Shown: positions 17,566 through 26,926, counted from the first letter of the stretch. The stretch: DNA of 64,000 nt from an uncultured Acidobacteriota bacterium (GCA_951812665.1 CATOST010000010.1:22229-86228), one strand, 5' to 3'. The notes: generated by a model not told the origin, from the letters alone. Numbers and translations are program-made.

Positions 17566-17669
17566 GAGGGGGGACTCCGGTCCCTGACCCCCCTTCCGGC
17601 GGCAAGGATGCCGCCGCTCCTTCGGCGACAAGAAAGTCGCCGCTTCCAATCGGCGGCAAGAAAGCCGCC
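17566..17669. repeat. Family-1 hairpin array, 3 units
   Basis: G-rich palindromic segment (GGGGGACTCCGGTCCC, then CCCCCC) followed by units at 17598 (GGCGGC-AAGGAT-GCCGCC), 17624 (GGCGAC-AAGAAA-GTCGCC) and 17652 (GGCGGC-AAGAAA-GCCGCC), spaced 26 and 28 bp. It ends about 12 bp from the stop codon of the minus-strand membrane ORF and lies between that and tRNA-His. Confidence 0.88.
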
Positions 17670-17680
17670 GCTCCTGGTGT

Positions 17681-17950
17681 TCAGGGCTGGCTCGGGGGAT
17701 TGCCTGAATTGTCCTGCTGACGACTGAGCGACTTGGCCAACAGATTCCGGATTTGGATCAGTAAGGCTAGCACTCCACAGACGGCGATTGCCATCGCGAC
17801 TCCGGTAAGAAGACCGGTGAAGATTCCCCCCACTCCGTAGGCTGAAACGCCCGACATCAGGCCCAGCAGGACGAGCACGATCGCCAGCAAGCCATTGAGC
17901 GGGACGATGGAATCGGCCAGGAGACGGTTGATTTGTTCGACTAGATTCAT
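17681..17950 (-). CDS. Small two-helix membrane protein, unknown function
   Basis: 89 residues with two hydrophobic stretches (LNGLLAIVLVLLGLMSG and VAMAIAVCGVLALLIQI), a glycine-rich turn between them and a hydrophilic tail ending NSGNPPSQP. I do not recognise a family. The ribosome-binding site is weak. It belongs to a short run of three minus-strand ORFs beyond tRNA-His that are less GC-rich than their surroundings, which suggests acquisition. Being a real gene is likely but not certain. Confidence 0.5.
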   Translation of the reverse strand: MNLVEQINRLLADSIVPLNGLLAIVLVLLGLMSGVSAYGVGGIFTGLLTGVAMAIAVCGVLALLIQIRNLLAKSLSRQQDNSGNPPSQP

Positions 17951-18021
17951 GTTCGCCGACTATAGCACGGGCCACCACGACTCATTTTCGCTCTCTACTT
18001 ATTGGTCGCAGTTGAATCAGA

Positions 18022-18240
18022 TCACTCTGAAAAAGAATCCCGACTGGCTTTCAGTTCCTCTCTCTGAGTGTGCTTTCCATAGATGAATACTCCAACCAGA
18101 GCAACCAAATCAGCCAGGACCAGCCCGAATCCCTCCAGACTCTTGTCGTTGTAAATCAAGAATCCTCCCAGGACAATCGTCACCAAGCTCAAGACAAAGG
18201 CGAGAATCAATCCCAAGATCTGATTATTCTTTCGCGCCAT
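18022..18240 (-). CDS. Small membrane protein, DUF2335-like C-terminus
   Basis: 72 residues: a basic N-terminus, helix ILGLILAFVLSLVTIVLGGFLI, helix GLVLADLVALVGVFIYG, then a charged tail. The second helix with its following GK resembles the C-terminal membrane hairpin of DUF2335 proteins, but the longer N-terminal part of that family is missing. Its start lies within the last codons of the next upstream ORF (17-bp overlap), so the two are probably co-translated. Function unknown. Confidence 0.45.
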   Translation of the reverse strand: MARKNNQILGLILAFVLSLVTIVLGGFLIYNDKSLEGFGLVLADLVALVGVFIYGKHTQREELKASRDSFSE

Positions 18241-18499
18241 GCCTCACCGCAGTATTTTCCTGCTGAAAGGCAGCGCTGAGATTTTGAGGTGTGAGCTTGT
18301 CGTGATGGACTGTCCGGTAAATCTCCATTGCCCACTGAAGATCTTGCCCGACCATTCTGAAGTCACTATAGACTGCTCGAGCATCGGCCGCGTTGCCGTC
18401 CCGACTCTCGTTGTAGATATCGTAAACGCCACCGATATCGAGCACACGAGCACAACCTGAAATGAAATTCGGGATTGCGAAAAGAAACATCGTCTTCAT
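18224..18499 (-). CDS. Small putative exported protein, unknown
   Basis: 91 residues. The N-terminus (MKTMFLFAIPNFISGCARV) could be a short lipoprotein signal with Cys16; the remainder is a hydrophilic helix-forming segment (AADARAVYSDFRMVGQDLQW). No family recognised. It overlaps the DUF2335-like ORF by 17 bp. The upstream gap 18500-18668 contains a polypyrimidine stretch (18640-18665) and no recognisable gene. Confidence 0.4.
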   Translation of the reverse strand: MKTMFLFAIPNFISGCARVLDIGGVYDIYNESRDGNAADARAVYSDFRMVGQDLQWAMEIYRTVHHDKLTPQNLSAAFQQENTAVRHGAKE

Positions 18500-18668
18500 A
18501 TCACCGTAGACTCCACGTACCTACATCGGATGGGATACGATCAAAATCCCTGCCCGGCGCCGATCAATTCCTCACTGATTGCACCCACAAGAAAAATCCT
18601 AACGGTACTCGTCAATGAATTTCAATCGAAGCCGATTTCTCCTCGCTCTTCTCTCTTTCCTCTCCGAT

Positions 18669-19868
18669 TCAAAAATGTTCGCTGCACCAGGGAGGGACGT
18701 CGACCCGGAACATGGCGTCCGCTTCGCTGAGTTTCTTCGAGTTGCGGGCATGGACCCGGCCCGCGCGGGACAGCGTGCGGAAGCTCACGCCGCCGAGGTA
18801 GGCGGCGCCCAGCTCGTTGGCCGTCAGCTCCAGGTCCGGCTGGCCTGTGGTCGGACGGCAGGTGGCTCCGTCGGGCCCTCCTTCCAGCTCGAAGCGGCCC
18901 CGGTTCCAAGGACAGCTTGCGTCCTCCAACTCCAAGACCAATCGGCCCGATGAAGCGTACCGGCGAGCCGAGAGAGCCGCGGGAGCGTCCACCAGCCGAA
19001 GCCAGAGAGAGTCGCAGGGAGAGCGCTTCAGATGACGCGGGTCCGCCAGCATCCAGAGCAGGGAGTCCTGCAGGGGGCGGTGCCGAGCTTGGATGGTGGT
19101 TATCAGGTCCACTCCGAAGCAGAACTGCCAAAGCGCTCTCTGAGCCCGCGAGTTGAGGCCGCAGAGTTCCTCCACTGCGACCGTAAGATCCCGGGGCCGA
19201 ATCCGGTAGATAACGTAGCCTTCAACGCTGGATCCGTCCCGGTACGCGGCGTGGATCAACCGGGTTGCATCCCGGCAGCCCTGATCCTGGGGGTCGCCCA
19301 GCGCCAGTTCCCAGCGCGCGGCTCGACGATGGACGGTCCCCACCCGCCGGGACAGGGACTCCTCATGAACCCGGGGAAAGAGATCCGAGGCCTCGGACCG
19401 GGAGACGAAATCCACCCGTCCCGCCCCGGAGTCACCGGGAATCAGCTGCGTCCGCAGCCGGTCTATGGCCCAAGACTCGTGGAAGGTGGCCATCCCGTAT
19501 CCGAAGCGGCCGTAGATGATGCTCTCGGAGGCGTAGAGGCCGGTGGCCGGCTCTCCCCGTTCATGCATGTCCCGGAGCTGGCGGTTCATCATCCGGGTCA
19601 TGAGACCCCGCCGCCGATGCGTGGGCTGGACCGTCACGCCGGCCAAAGCCCCCATGGGAAGCCAGCCTCCCGGGATCCGCATCCGGAAGGAGTGGACGTT
19701 GATGGTGCCCACGATTCGCCCCGAGTCGTACGCGGCCAAGGAGCGGTCCAGTTCCACCGGAGTGCGGCGGATTTGAGATTCCGGGATGCTGAACCCGAAA
19801 CCGCTGACCTTGGCCCGGATCCAGGCCGGATAGTCGTCAGCGGTGAGTTGCCTCAGCTCGATGCTCAT
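18669..19868 (-). CDS. Eis-like GNAT N-acetyltransferase with SCP2-like C-terminal domain
   Basis: 399 residues from ATG 19868. The N-terminal GNAT fold has the acetyl-CoA loop VTVQPTHRRRGLMTRMM (Q/RxxGxG/A type) and YGRFGYGMA; a second GNAT-like region follows, then a sterol-carrier-like tail (about 300-399) ending VDVPPWCSEHF, the Eis layout. Eis proteins acetylate amino groups of diverse substrates, including aminoglycosides and peptides. The ATG overlaps the upstream TGA (ATGA), so it is translationally coupled to the deacetylase-like gene, the last gene of the transporter operon's minus arm. The true substrate is unknown. Confidence 0.82.
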   Translation of the reverse strand: MSIELRQLTADDYPAWIRAKVSGFGFSIPESQIRRTPVELDRSLAAYDSGRIVGTINVHSFRMRIPGGWLPMGALAGVTVQPTHRRRGLMTRMMNRQLRDMHERGEPATGLYASESIIYGRFGYGMATFHESWAIDRLRTQLIPGDSGAGRVDFVSRSEASDLFPRVHEESLSRRVGTVHRRAARWELALGDPQDQGCRDATRLIHAAYRDGSSVEGYVIYRIRPRDLTVAVEELCGLNSRAQRALWQFCFGVDLITTIQARHRPLQDSLLWMLADPRHLKRSPCDSLWLRLVDAPAALSARRYASSGRLVLELEDASCPWNRGRFELEGGPDGATCRPTTGQPDLELTANELGAAYLGGVSFRTLSRAGRVHARNSKKLSEADAMFRVDVPPWCSEHF

Positions 19869-22062
19869 GGAACCAGCGCCACCTCGACCTGAAACCGGCC
19901 GAATCGATTCTGATCTCCCTCCAACTCGAAGGCCAGGATCTTCTCGAGACGAGATCTGCAGACCTGGACCCGCGTCCACTCCCGGGTCCGAACGACAACT
20001 CGATAATCCCGCTCCGGCAGGACGTTGTAAAGGCAGAGGCCGTGGCGGCGGATCAGCTTGAGATCCAGGGTGACCGTCGAATCGGCGGCGGCGTAGACGG
20101 CGTTCAAGATCCGGAGGCCCTTGGAGTTGGCGTTCAGCAGCAGCGGGCAGCCGGGGGGCGGCGGCCCCAACCGGAGGGTCGCCTGCTGGCCCGGATCCAG
20201 GGGAGGCGCCGTAAAGTAGCGTCCATCCACGATGTGAATGTAGTTCACTCCGTCCGCCGAGACCCCTTCCAGGGGAACGTCGCTCTCCACCATGAACCCT
20301 TCCAGGCGCCGGCCTGTCGGGTTGGCCAGCGTCACGCTCTCGGGAGAGTTCGCGCGGAAGCGGATGGACTCATAGTCGTTCATCGTCTCATACAGCATCT
20401 TCTCGCTGGCCAACCAGAACCCGAGCCGCTCGGCCAGAGTGATGGCGTAGATCAGGTAGTCCAGGGTCCCTCGCCCGTGGTTGACGCTGGCGTCGGCGCT
20501 GAAGAGGGGATGGTATTGGAGCGTGTAGACTCCGTTCTCCAACCAGTAGGGGTCTTCTTCACCATCGTCCGAACCCAGCTCGAATTCCCAGGGGGGTTTT
20601 CGGGTGGTGGCTTCCTGAGCCGGGGAAGGGGCTTTCCCATGCCGGCCCGAGTAGATCAGGTCCACCAGGCGATAGTCGCAGTCGTATTCGTGGGTCCGGT
20701 CCCAACCCCGCAGTGCCTCGTGCTTCTCCACGCGGGTGATGAACGGGTGATAGGGGAACCAGAAACCGGTGCTGGCCACGGTGTAGCTGCCGTCGGTCTC
20801 GTAGGCATGCTTGCCATATTCCCACATGTCGTAGAAACAGAAGGTGCAGGTTCCCAGCACGCGGGGGGCATGCTCGTACAGATAGGCCATGGCGTCCAGG
20901 GTCTCGGGATGGGCGTGGGCCCCGCCATGCCGGCCGCAAGTGTAGACCCGGATCCCCAGACGCTCCTCCGTGATCCGGACGTGGTCGTAGAGCCCCTTTC
21001 CCACCAGATAGGTGGGCGGGGCGCCGGCCAGGCTGTCATTGTGAAGCCCCGCCTCCAGGAACTCGTACTTGCCGACCTCGCGAACCCAGAGCCGGGATTG
21101 CTCGTCGGTGGCGGAATCGGCTGCAATGACCGGGTCGAGAATGTCCCAACTGGCCGGCACCAGATTGGCCGCTTCGTACTCCAACATGGCGAGGTCGGCT
21201 GAATTGTCCACATCGTGCCGCAGGGAGAGGACACCCCGGTAGCTGCCGAACACGCGCAGACGGGAGGAAGGAAGTCCCCGGTTCCGCTGCTTCAGGAGCC
21301 GGGCCAGAAAGTAGACCAGCGTGTCTCCCCAGTGGACCGGATTGTTCCAGTGCCGGATCTCGTCCACGTACAGGTGCGCCTGCAGCACCCCGCCCAGGAA
21401 CTCGAAGACCTGGTTGGCCACGAAGAGGGTGTTCCCGGTGAGGACGATCCCGTCGCCGAGCCGGCTCCGGGTGGCGGTGGAGGCGTCCCTGAGGTCTCCC
21501 GAAATCTCGTACAGACCGGCCGGGACCTGTGAGCCGGCGGCGGCTTCGACGCGGTGGACCGAGCCGCCTCGGGCTCCCGAGACGTAGAGATCCTCCCAGG
21601 TGGAAGCGTCACTGAAGGGGGAATCGTCCGTCCATCCCCAGCCGCTGTAGCCCTGTGGCCGCTCCAGCCGGGATCGCTCCAGACCCAGGAGCGCCTCGGG
21701 GAGATTGGTCCTGCCCGTCACCATGAGAAAGAAGTCCGGATCCTGGAGGCGGTCCCGGATCCGGGAACGGGTGCTCTCCTCCAGGCGGGCGGCATTGGGA
21801 ACCACGAGAGTCTGATACTCCGGGATCGATTCCCGCAGCTCCTCCTCGTCGACGGTGTCGTGCTTCAAGTTCAGCCGGTTGAGGAACGCGGAGGCGGCGT
21901 TTGGCGCCAGATAAGCGTACTCCCCTTGAGCCAGCGGGCCCGCTCGCCCCAGGCATCGGTGAACTCGTAGATCCGGTCTCGATCCAGGGCCTCCCGGACG
22001 TAGAGCTGCCGCGAGCTCTCGCTTTTGAGCAGGGCGATGTTCTGGCGCAATTTCGGTGGCAT
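19865..22062 (-). pseudogene. Deacetylase-like protein interrupted by one frameshift
   Basis: Start ATG 22062 (MPPKLRQNIALLKSES, AGGAG 8 bp upstream). Frame one runs through DAWGERARWLKG; from there homology-like sequence continues in another frame (EYAYLAPNAASAFLNRL). Adding one G to the G4 run at plus 21922-21925 restores a 732-codon ORF. The product would have a ThuA/GATase-like Rossmann region (YQTLVVPNAARLEEST) and a polysaccharide-deacetylase-like barrel with candidate metal sites LSLRHDVDN and RHGGAHAHPE, followed by beta-rich domains. No signal peptide is visible. It lies between the ABC permease and the GNAT gene, with an ATGA overlap to the latter. The indel may be real or a consensus error; function is inferred from weak motifs. 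Confidence 0.6.
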
Positions 22063-22104
22063 GTCGGTCACTCCTGGTCGCAGCTCCCGGCGAGGGAGGG
22101 GTTT

Positions 22105-22959
22105 TCAAATCTTCAGCCGCGGGTCCAGGGCGTCGCGAAGCCCGTCCCCGAGAAAATTTACGCTCAACAGACTCAGGAAAATCAAGAGACCCGGAAAGAT
22201 GGCCAACCAGGGGGCGACCTTCAGGTAGTGCTGAGCGTTGAGCAACATGTTGCCCCAACTGGGAAGGGGAGGCTGAATGCCGAGCCCCAGGTAGCTGAGG
22301 CTGGACTCGGCCAGGATGGCGTAGCCCAGGTTGAGGGTCGCGTAGACGATGATGGGAGCCATGGTGTTGGGCAGGATGTGCCGCAGAATGATTCGCCAGT
22401 CGGGAATCCCCACCACCCGGGCCGAGTCCACGAACTCCATCTCCCGCAGCGAGAGGAAGGAGCCGCGAACGATGCGCGCCAGGCTCATCCACCCGAAGAC
22501 CACCAGGATGCCGACGATCTCCCAGACGGTCCCCTTCCCCAGGCGGGAGAGGATCAGGAGCAGGGGCAGGCTGGGAATGGAGAGCATGAGGTCGGTGAAA
22601 CGCATCAGGAGAGTGTCGATGAAACCCCCGAAGTATCCCGAGACGGCGCCGATGAGGATGCCGGCCAGGGCGCTCAGCAGAGCCGCCGAGAGGCCCACGA
22701 AGAGGGAGACGCGCCCTCCCTGCATCAGCCGCGTCAGGACGTCGCGGCCGAGCTCGTCCGTCCCCAGCCAGTGGGACGCGGAGGGGGGTTGCAGATGCTG
22801 CTGCAGCTGGATCCGGCTGTAGCTGTGAGGCGAGAGCCAGGGTCCCAGCAGCGAGGCCAGGGCGATGACTCCCAGGAGGCTCAAGGAGACCATGGCCAGG
22901 CGATGCCGGCGGAGCCGCTGCCAGGCGGTAACGCCCGATCGGGGTTGAGAGGGTTCCAT
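22105..22959 (-). CDS. ABC transporter permease, DppC/OppC type
   Basis: 284 residues: N-terminal membrane anchor (MVSLSLLGVIALASLLGPWL), the HWLGTDELGRDVLTRL segment typical of DppC, five further helices and the EAA loop EFVDSARVVGIPDWRIILRH that contacts the ATPase. It is one of two inner-membrane permeases for peptides, opines or similar small solutes. It starts 9 bp after the DppB-type gene stop, and both are part of the minus-strand operon. Confidence 0.92.
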   Translation of the reverse strand: MEPSQPRSGVTAWQRLRRHRLAMVSLSLLGVIALASLLGPWLSPHSYSRIQLQQHLQPPSASHWLGTDELGRDVLTRLMQGGRVSLFVGLSAALLSALAGILIGAVSGYFGGFIDTLLMRFTDLMLSIPSLPLLLILSRLGKGTVWEIVGILVVFGWMSLARIVRGSFLSLREMEFVDSARVVGIPDWRIILRHILPNTMAPIIVYATLNLGYAILAESSLSYLGLGIQPPLPSWGNMLLNAQHYLKVAPWLAIFPGLLIFLSLLSVNFLGDGLRDALDPRLKI

Positions 22960-22968
22960 GGTGGGCGG

Positions 22969-23925
22969 TTACTCCATTCGGATCCTGGGGTCCAGAAAGG
23001 CGTACGCCACTTCGGCCAGCAGATTGAACAGGGCCACCAGCACCCCGAAGATGAGGAAGATGGCCATAGCCAGGTAATAGTCGTTGTTCATCAGCGAATC
23101 GAAGATCAACCTCCCCATGCCGGGCCACGAGAAGACGATCTCGGTCACCACGGCTCCGCCGATCAGGGCGGGAATGGTCAGGGCAATCAGGGTCACGATG
23201 GGAATCAGAGCGTTCCTGAGGGCGTGGCGCAACCAGATCACCCTTCCCGAAAGACCCTTGGCCCGGGCCGTCAGAATGTAGTCCTGGCGGATCACCTCCA
23301 GCAGGCTGGAACGCATGTAACGCATCCAACTGGCGGTGCTGAAGAAGCTCAGCACCAGAACCGGGGCGACGTAGTACCGGGCCTGCCCCCAGAAGCCCAG
23401 GCCCGGCTCGATGGAGGGATGCCCTCCCGGCGGCAGCCAGCCGAGAACCACCGAGAAGAGGAGGATCACCAGAATCCCCGACCAGAACACGGGAAAGGAG
23501 ATCCCCACGAAGGCCACCAGCGAAAGCAGATAGTCGACCAGGGAATACTGGCGCAGAGCGCTGTAGATCCCGATGGGAATGGCAATGAGGATGCTCACCA
23601 GCAGGCTGAGGCCGGTCAGGGCCAGGGTGTTGGCCAGGCGTTGAGGCAGGATGCTGGTAATGGGCCGGTGGTAGAGGCGGGAATAGCCCAGGTTCCCCTG
23701 AGCGACCTGGGACAACCAGCGGAAGTATTGGACATGTATCGGATCGTCCAGGCCATAGACTTCCCTCAAGTGCTGGACTTCCTCCGGCGTCACGTTGGGA
23801 TTGGACAGCACCAGCATGTCCATGGGGTCCCCCGGCGCCAGTTGCATCAGGCTGAAGACCACAACGGTCACGAAGAAGACCACGGGGATGGTCTGCGCCG
23901 TGCGCCTCAGCAAATGTCGATACAT
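22969..23925 (-). CDS. ABC transporter permease, DppB/OppB type
   Basis: 318 residues from ATG 23925 (MYRHLLRRTAQTIPVVFF). It has the DppB layout: first helix, LAPGDPMDML, a periplasmic segment (PEEVQHLREVYGLDDP), five helices, EAA loop DYILTARAKGLSGRVIWLRH and terminal FLDPRIRME. The ATG shares one base with the TGA of the binding-protein gene (TGATG), a tight translational-coupling arrangement. Confidence 0.93.
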   Translation of the reverse strand: MYRHLLRRTAQTIPVVFFVTVVVFSLMQLAPGDPMDMLVLSNPNVTPEEVQHLREVYGLDDPIHVQYFRWLSQVAQGNLGYSRLYHRPITSILPQRLANTLALTGLSLLVSILIAIPIGIYSALRQYSLVDYLLSLVAFVGISFPVFWSGILVILLFSVVLGWLPPGGHPSIEPGLGFWGQARYYVAPVLVLSFFSTASWMRYMRSSLLEVIRQDYILTARAKGLSGRVIWLRHALRNALIPIVTLIALTIPALIGGAVVTEIVFSWPGMGRLIFDSLMNNDYYLAMAIFLIFGVLVALFNLLAEVAYAFLDPRIRME

Positions 23926-25829
23926 CAGTCGGCTCCGTTGGGAGATTCCGAATTGAAGAGGGAGGGCTTTCCTGTGGTCCGGTGGCGGCTTGGTGCCAGG
24001 TTGGTTCGGAATCCGGCGACAAGAAAGTCGCCGGTCCCAGTGGGCGGCAAGAAAGCCGCCCCTTCCAGTGGGCGACAAGAAAGTCGCCCCTCCCAGTGGG
24101 CGGCAAGAAAGCCGCCCCTCCTGTTCGGCGGCAAGAATGCCGCCGCTCCCAGACGCCACTCGTCTACTCCCCAACCCAGGTAATGATCGGGGTACGGGAC
24201 GTAGCCGGTCAGCCGCTGGTCCATGCTCACGACCCGGACGTGCCAGTACAGGGGCAGGGTGGGCAGCTCGCGAACCCAGACCTCCTGCTGGCGGCGCAGC
24301 AGGCCATAGCGCTCCTCGTCGTCAATGGTGCCCAGCGCCTGCCGGATCAGGTCCTTGTTCTCCTGGACCGCGTCCCAAGGCGACCTTGGCGTCAACTGAT
24401 CCAGGTTGGTGGCATTGGGCCACCAGAGCCCATAGGCCGACACCGTGGCTTCGGGCTGGACCACCCAGCGCCAGACGGCCACGCCTCCCGGTGGCAGATT
24501 CTGTTTCTGCAGCGTGTCCGGAAAGAGCAGCCGCGCCGATTCGGGCCGGATCTCCACCCGGATGCCCAACTCCTGCCACAGGGCCTGGAGCACGGACACC
24601 ACCTGCAGCCGGGTCCGGTCCCCCGCTATCGTGATCAGGGTCAGGCGCATGGGCTCTCCCCGGGCGTTTCGGAGCGGCCCGTCCCCTTCCCTGGTCCAAC
24701 CGGCCTGCTCCAGGAGCCTTTGCGCCTGTTCCGGATCATAACCATACCGGGACAGCCCGGGGTTGTGAGCCGGATGACTGGGGTGGACCCAGGAGTGGGC
24801 CGGGGGCTGCTTTCCCCGAAAGATGGCGTGGTTGATCCCGGCCCGGTCGACGGCCAGAAGAAGGGCCTGCCGCACCCTCAGGTCGTCGAAAGGGGGGTGC
24901 TTGATCTGCAAAGTGGCATGCTCCAGCCAAGCCACCTCCACATACCGGATTTCGATCCCGGGTGTCTCCTCCAATTCACGAGCCTGCTCCAGCGTGAGCC
25001 AGCCGTCCGTGAGCTGGACCTGCCGGGTGGAGACGGCGATGGCCAAGGCGTTGAGATCGGGAATCACCCGCACCAGGATCCGCTCCAGGCTGGGCGGCGG
25101 GCCCAAGTTGTAGGCTGGATTGCGGACCAACAGGATATGGCTGCCCGAGACCCATTCCCGGACCTGGAAGGGACCGTTGGCCCGCGGATAGACGCTGACC
25201 CTCTCGTCGGCCAGGAACCGGTCCCAGTAGGCTCCTCCCTCCGAGCGGTACTGCTTCCAGATGGGGCGATAGTAGCGCTCAGGGATGAGACGCAACCGGA
25301 GGTCCGAGTTCCCGAAGGGCCACAACGTCTTGTAGGCCACCCGGATCGTGTGAGAATCCAAGGCCTCCACGTCGCCGATGGGCTCCATGTAGGACGCCCC
25401 GTGAGGATACTGTTCGTCACTCATGAGCTCCCACGCGAACGCGGCATCGTGGGCGGTGATCTCGGTTCCGTCGGCCCATTGCAGACCCCGCCTCAGATGG
25501 AAGGTGGCGTCCATCACCCCCTTTTCGTAGTCCACCTTCAAGAGACCGTTCTCCAGGCTGGGCAACTCGGTACAGAGCACGCAGTAGGGCCGCCGCCGGG
25601 AATCGATGAGCAGCAACGGACGCCAGATGAAGGAGCCCACGTCGCCCGAAACCATCAGGTTTCCCACGATTCCGAAAAGAGCGTCCGGTTCCTGGGAAAC
25701 GCCGATGACCAAGGTCTTTCCGGGCTCCGGAATGGGGAGATCCGCATGCCCGCTACAAGCCGGAGCGGCCACACAGACAATGGCCGTCAGGAGCAAAAAT
25801 CGGAAAACCGGCAGCAGCGTCGACATCAT
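23925..25829 (-). CDS. ABC substrate-binding lipoprotein (SBP family 5) with repeat-encoded tail
   Basis: 634 residues from ATG 25829 (AGGAACTG just upstream; a second ATG follows directly). Lipoprotein-like leader (LTAIVCVAAPACSG), then the family-5 solute-binding fold (LVIGVSQEPDALF, QWADGTEITAHDAAFAWELM, YDPEQAQRLLEQAGW). The fold should end near GWGVDEWRLG (about plus 24165). The reading frame then continues through five units of the family-1 hairpin array and 28 further codons (ending NSESPNGAD) before TGA, giving an added tail of about 80 residues such as GGFLAAHWEGRLSCRPLEG. It is the first gene of the minus operon and divergent from the ATPases. Confidence 0.9.
   Translation of the reverse strand: MMSTLLPVFRFLLLTAIVCVAAPACSGHADLPIPEPGKTLVIGVSQEPDALFGIVGNLMVSGDVGSFIWRPLLLIDSRRRPYCVLCTELPSLENGLLKVDYEKGVMDATFHLRRGLQWADGTEITAHDAAFAWELMSDEQYPHGASYMEPIGDVEALDSHTIRVAYKTLWPFGNSDLRLRLIPERYYRPIWKQYRSEGGAYWDRFLADERVSVYPRANGPFQVREWVSGSHILLVRNPAYNLGPPPSLERILVRVIPDLNALAIAVSTRQVQLTDGWLTLEQARELEETPGIEIRYVEVAWLEHATLQIKHPPFDDLRVRQALLLAVDRAGINHAIFRGKQPPAHSWVHPSHPAHNPGLSRYGYDPEQAQRLLEQAGWTREGDGPLRNARGEPMRLTLITIAGDRTRLQVVSVLQALWQELGIRVEIRPESARLLFPDTLQKQNLPPGGVAVWRWVVQPEATVSAYGLWWPNATNLDQLTPRSPWDAVQENKDLIRQALGTIDDEERYGLLRRQQEVWVRELPTLPLYWHVRVVSMDQRLTGYVPYPDHYLGWGVDEWRLGAAAFLPPNRRGGFLAAHWEGRLSCRPLEGAAFLPPTGTGDFLVAGFRTNLAPSRHRTTGKPSLFNSESPNGAD
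24015..24144. repeat. Family-1 hairpin array, 5 units at exact 28-bp period, inside a CDS
   Basis: Units start at 24015, 24043, 24071, 24099 and 24127: GGCGAC/GTCGCC, GGCGGC/GCCGCC, GGCGAC/GTCGCC, GGCGGC/GCCGCC and GGCGGC/GCCGCC, loop AAGAAA (AAGAAT in the last), 10-bp linkers such as CCTCCCAGTG. It lies wholly inside the translated 3' end of the binding-protein gene. Because 28 is not a multiple of 3, each unit is read in a different frame, and none of the three frames has a stop. Confidence 0.92.
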
Positions 25830-25939
25830 CAGTTCCTGACTCCCGTCTTGCCCGAGCCGGGCTCGCGACGGTATATTGGCGGCCTCCATGGCCCGGGGTC
25901 AACCGTCCCGCATAGAGGCGCGGCTGGGGATCCGCACCT

Positions 25940-26926
25940 GTGACTCACCTGCTGGAAGTAAAACGATTGAGTGCCCGCTACCATACGCCCGGCGGCGTGG
26001 TTCGAGCCGTCGACTCCATCTCCTACTCTCTGGATCAGGGGGAGACTCTGGGACTCGTGGGCGAGAGCGGCTGCGGCAAGAGCGCCAGCGCCCTCTGCCT
26101 GCTCAGACTCCTGCCCGACCCTCCCGGAAAGATCGTGGGAGGCGAGATCCGCTTCGACGGACGGGACCTGCTGAAGCTCAGCGAGGAGGAGATGCGCAAG
26201 GTCCGCTGGTCCGAGATCGCCATGGTCTTTCAGGACCCGCTGGCTTCCCTCAACCCCGTTCTGACCATCGGCTTCCAGATCCAGGAGGTGTTGCGGTTGC
26301 ACGAGGGTATGACCTACCGCCAGTCCCGGGACCGGGCCGGCGAGCTGCTGGGCCTGGTGGGGATCCCCGACCCGAAGAGGCGGCTGGACCAGTACCCTCA
26401 CGAGTTCTCCGGTGGAATGCGCCAGCGGGCCATGATCGCCATGGCCCTGGCGTGCAATCCGCGAGTCCTGATCGCGGACGAACCGACGACCGCGCTGGAC
26501 GTGACCCTGCAGGCCCAGATCGTGGACCTGGTCAAGGAACTGCAGCAGAAGCTGGGGATGGCGGTGCTCTGGATCAGCCACGACCTGGGAGTGATCGCCC
26601 GGCTGGCCCAGCGGGTGATGGTCATGTACGCCGGCGCCATCGTGGAGGAGGCCGACGTCCGAGACCTCTACGCAACTCCCCGGCACCCTTACACCCGAGG
26701 TCTCCTGCGAGCCACCCCGCATGCCGGCGCCGGGCGGGAGCGCCTGGTCTCCATTCCGGGGCAGCCCCCCGACCTGATCGAGAAGCTTCCGGGCTGTCCC
26801 TTCGCTCCGCGTTGCGAGCACACTGTGGAGCGGTGCCGCCGGCAGGTCCCCGCGCTGGAGACGGTGGGACCGGCTCATTTGGTGTCCTGCTGGGAGCAGG
26901 ACGAACTGGTGGGAGGTGCCGGTTGA
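25940..26926 (+). CDS. ABC transporter ATPase, DppD/OppD type
   Basis: 328 residues, GTG start. Walker [11 protein letters not shown] (about 39-48), Q-loop [12 protein letters not shown], signature [12 protein letters not shown], Walker [14 protein letters not shown]-loop ISHDLGV, and the C-terminal oligopeptide-transporter extension with a cysteine cluster ([15 protein letters not shown]). It powers the permease pair on the opposite strand. The start is 110 bp from the binding-protein start, so one short intergenic region should drive both arms. Confidence 0.93.
   Translation: MTHLLEVKRLSARYHTPGGVVRAVDSISYSLDQGETLGLVGESGCGKSASALCLLRLLPDPPGKIVGGEIRFDGRDLLKLSEEEMRKVRWSEIAMVFQDPLASLNPVLTIGFQIQEVLRLHEGMTYRQSRDRAGELLGLVGIPDPKRRLDQYPHEFSGGMRQRAMIAMALACNPRVLIADEPTTALDVTLQAQIVDLVKELQQKLGMAVLWISHDLGVIARLAQRVMVMYAGAIVEEADVRDLYATPRHPYTRGLLRATPHAGAGRERLVSIPGQPPDLIEKLPGCPFAPRCEHTVERCRRQVPALETVGPAHLVSCWEQDELVGGAG

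Noticed and set aside
22063..24106. A long open frame continuing upstream of the deacetylase-like gene across both permease genes
   Set aside because: It is antiframe to two clear DppB/DppC genes on the same strand and reads repeat DNA at its start. The real N-terminus of the deacetylase-like protein is in another frame at 22062.
25876..26922. Upstream extension of the second ATPase frame to 25876
   Set aside because: It overlaps the first ATPase gene entirely and has no domain content. The TTG at 26923 with a good ribosome-binding site fits the family N-terminus.
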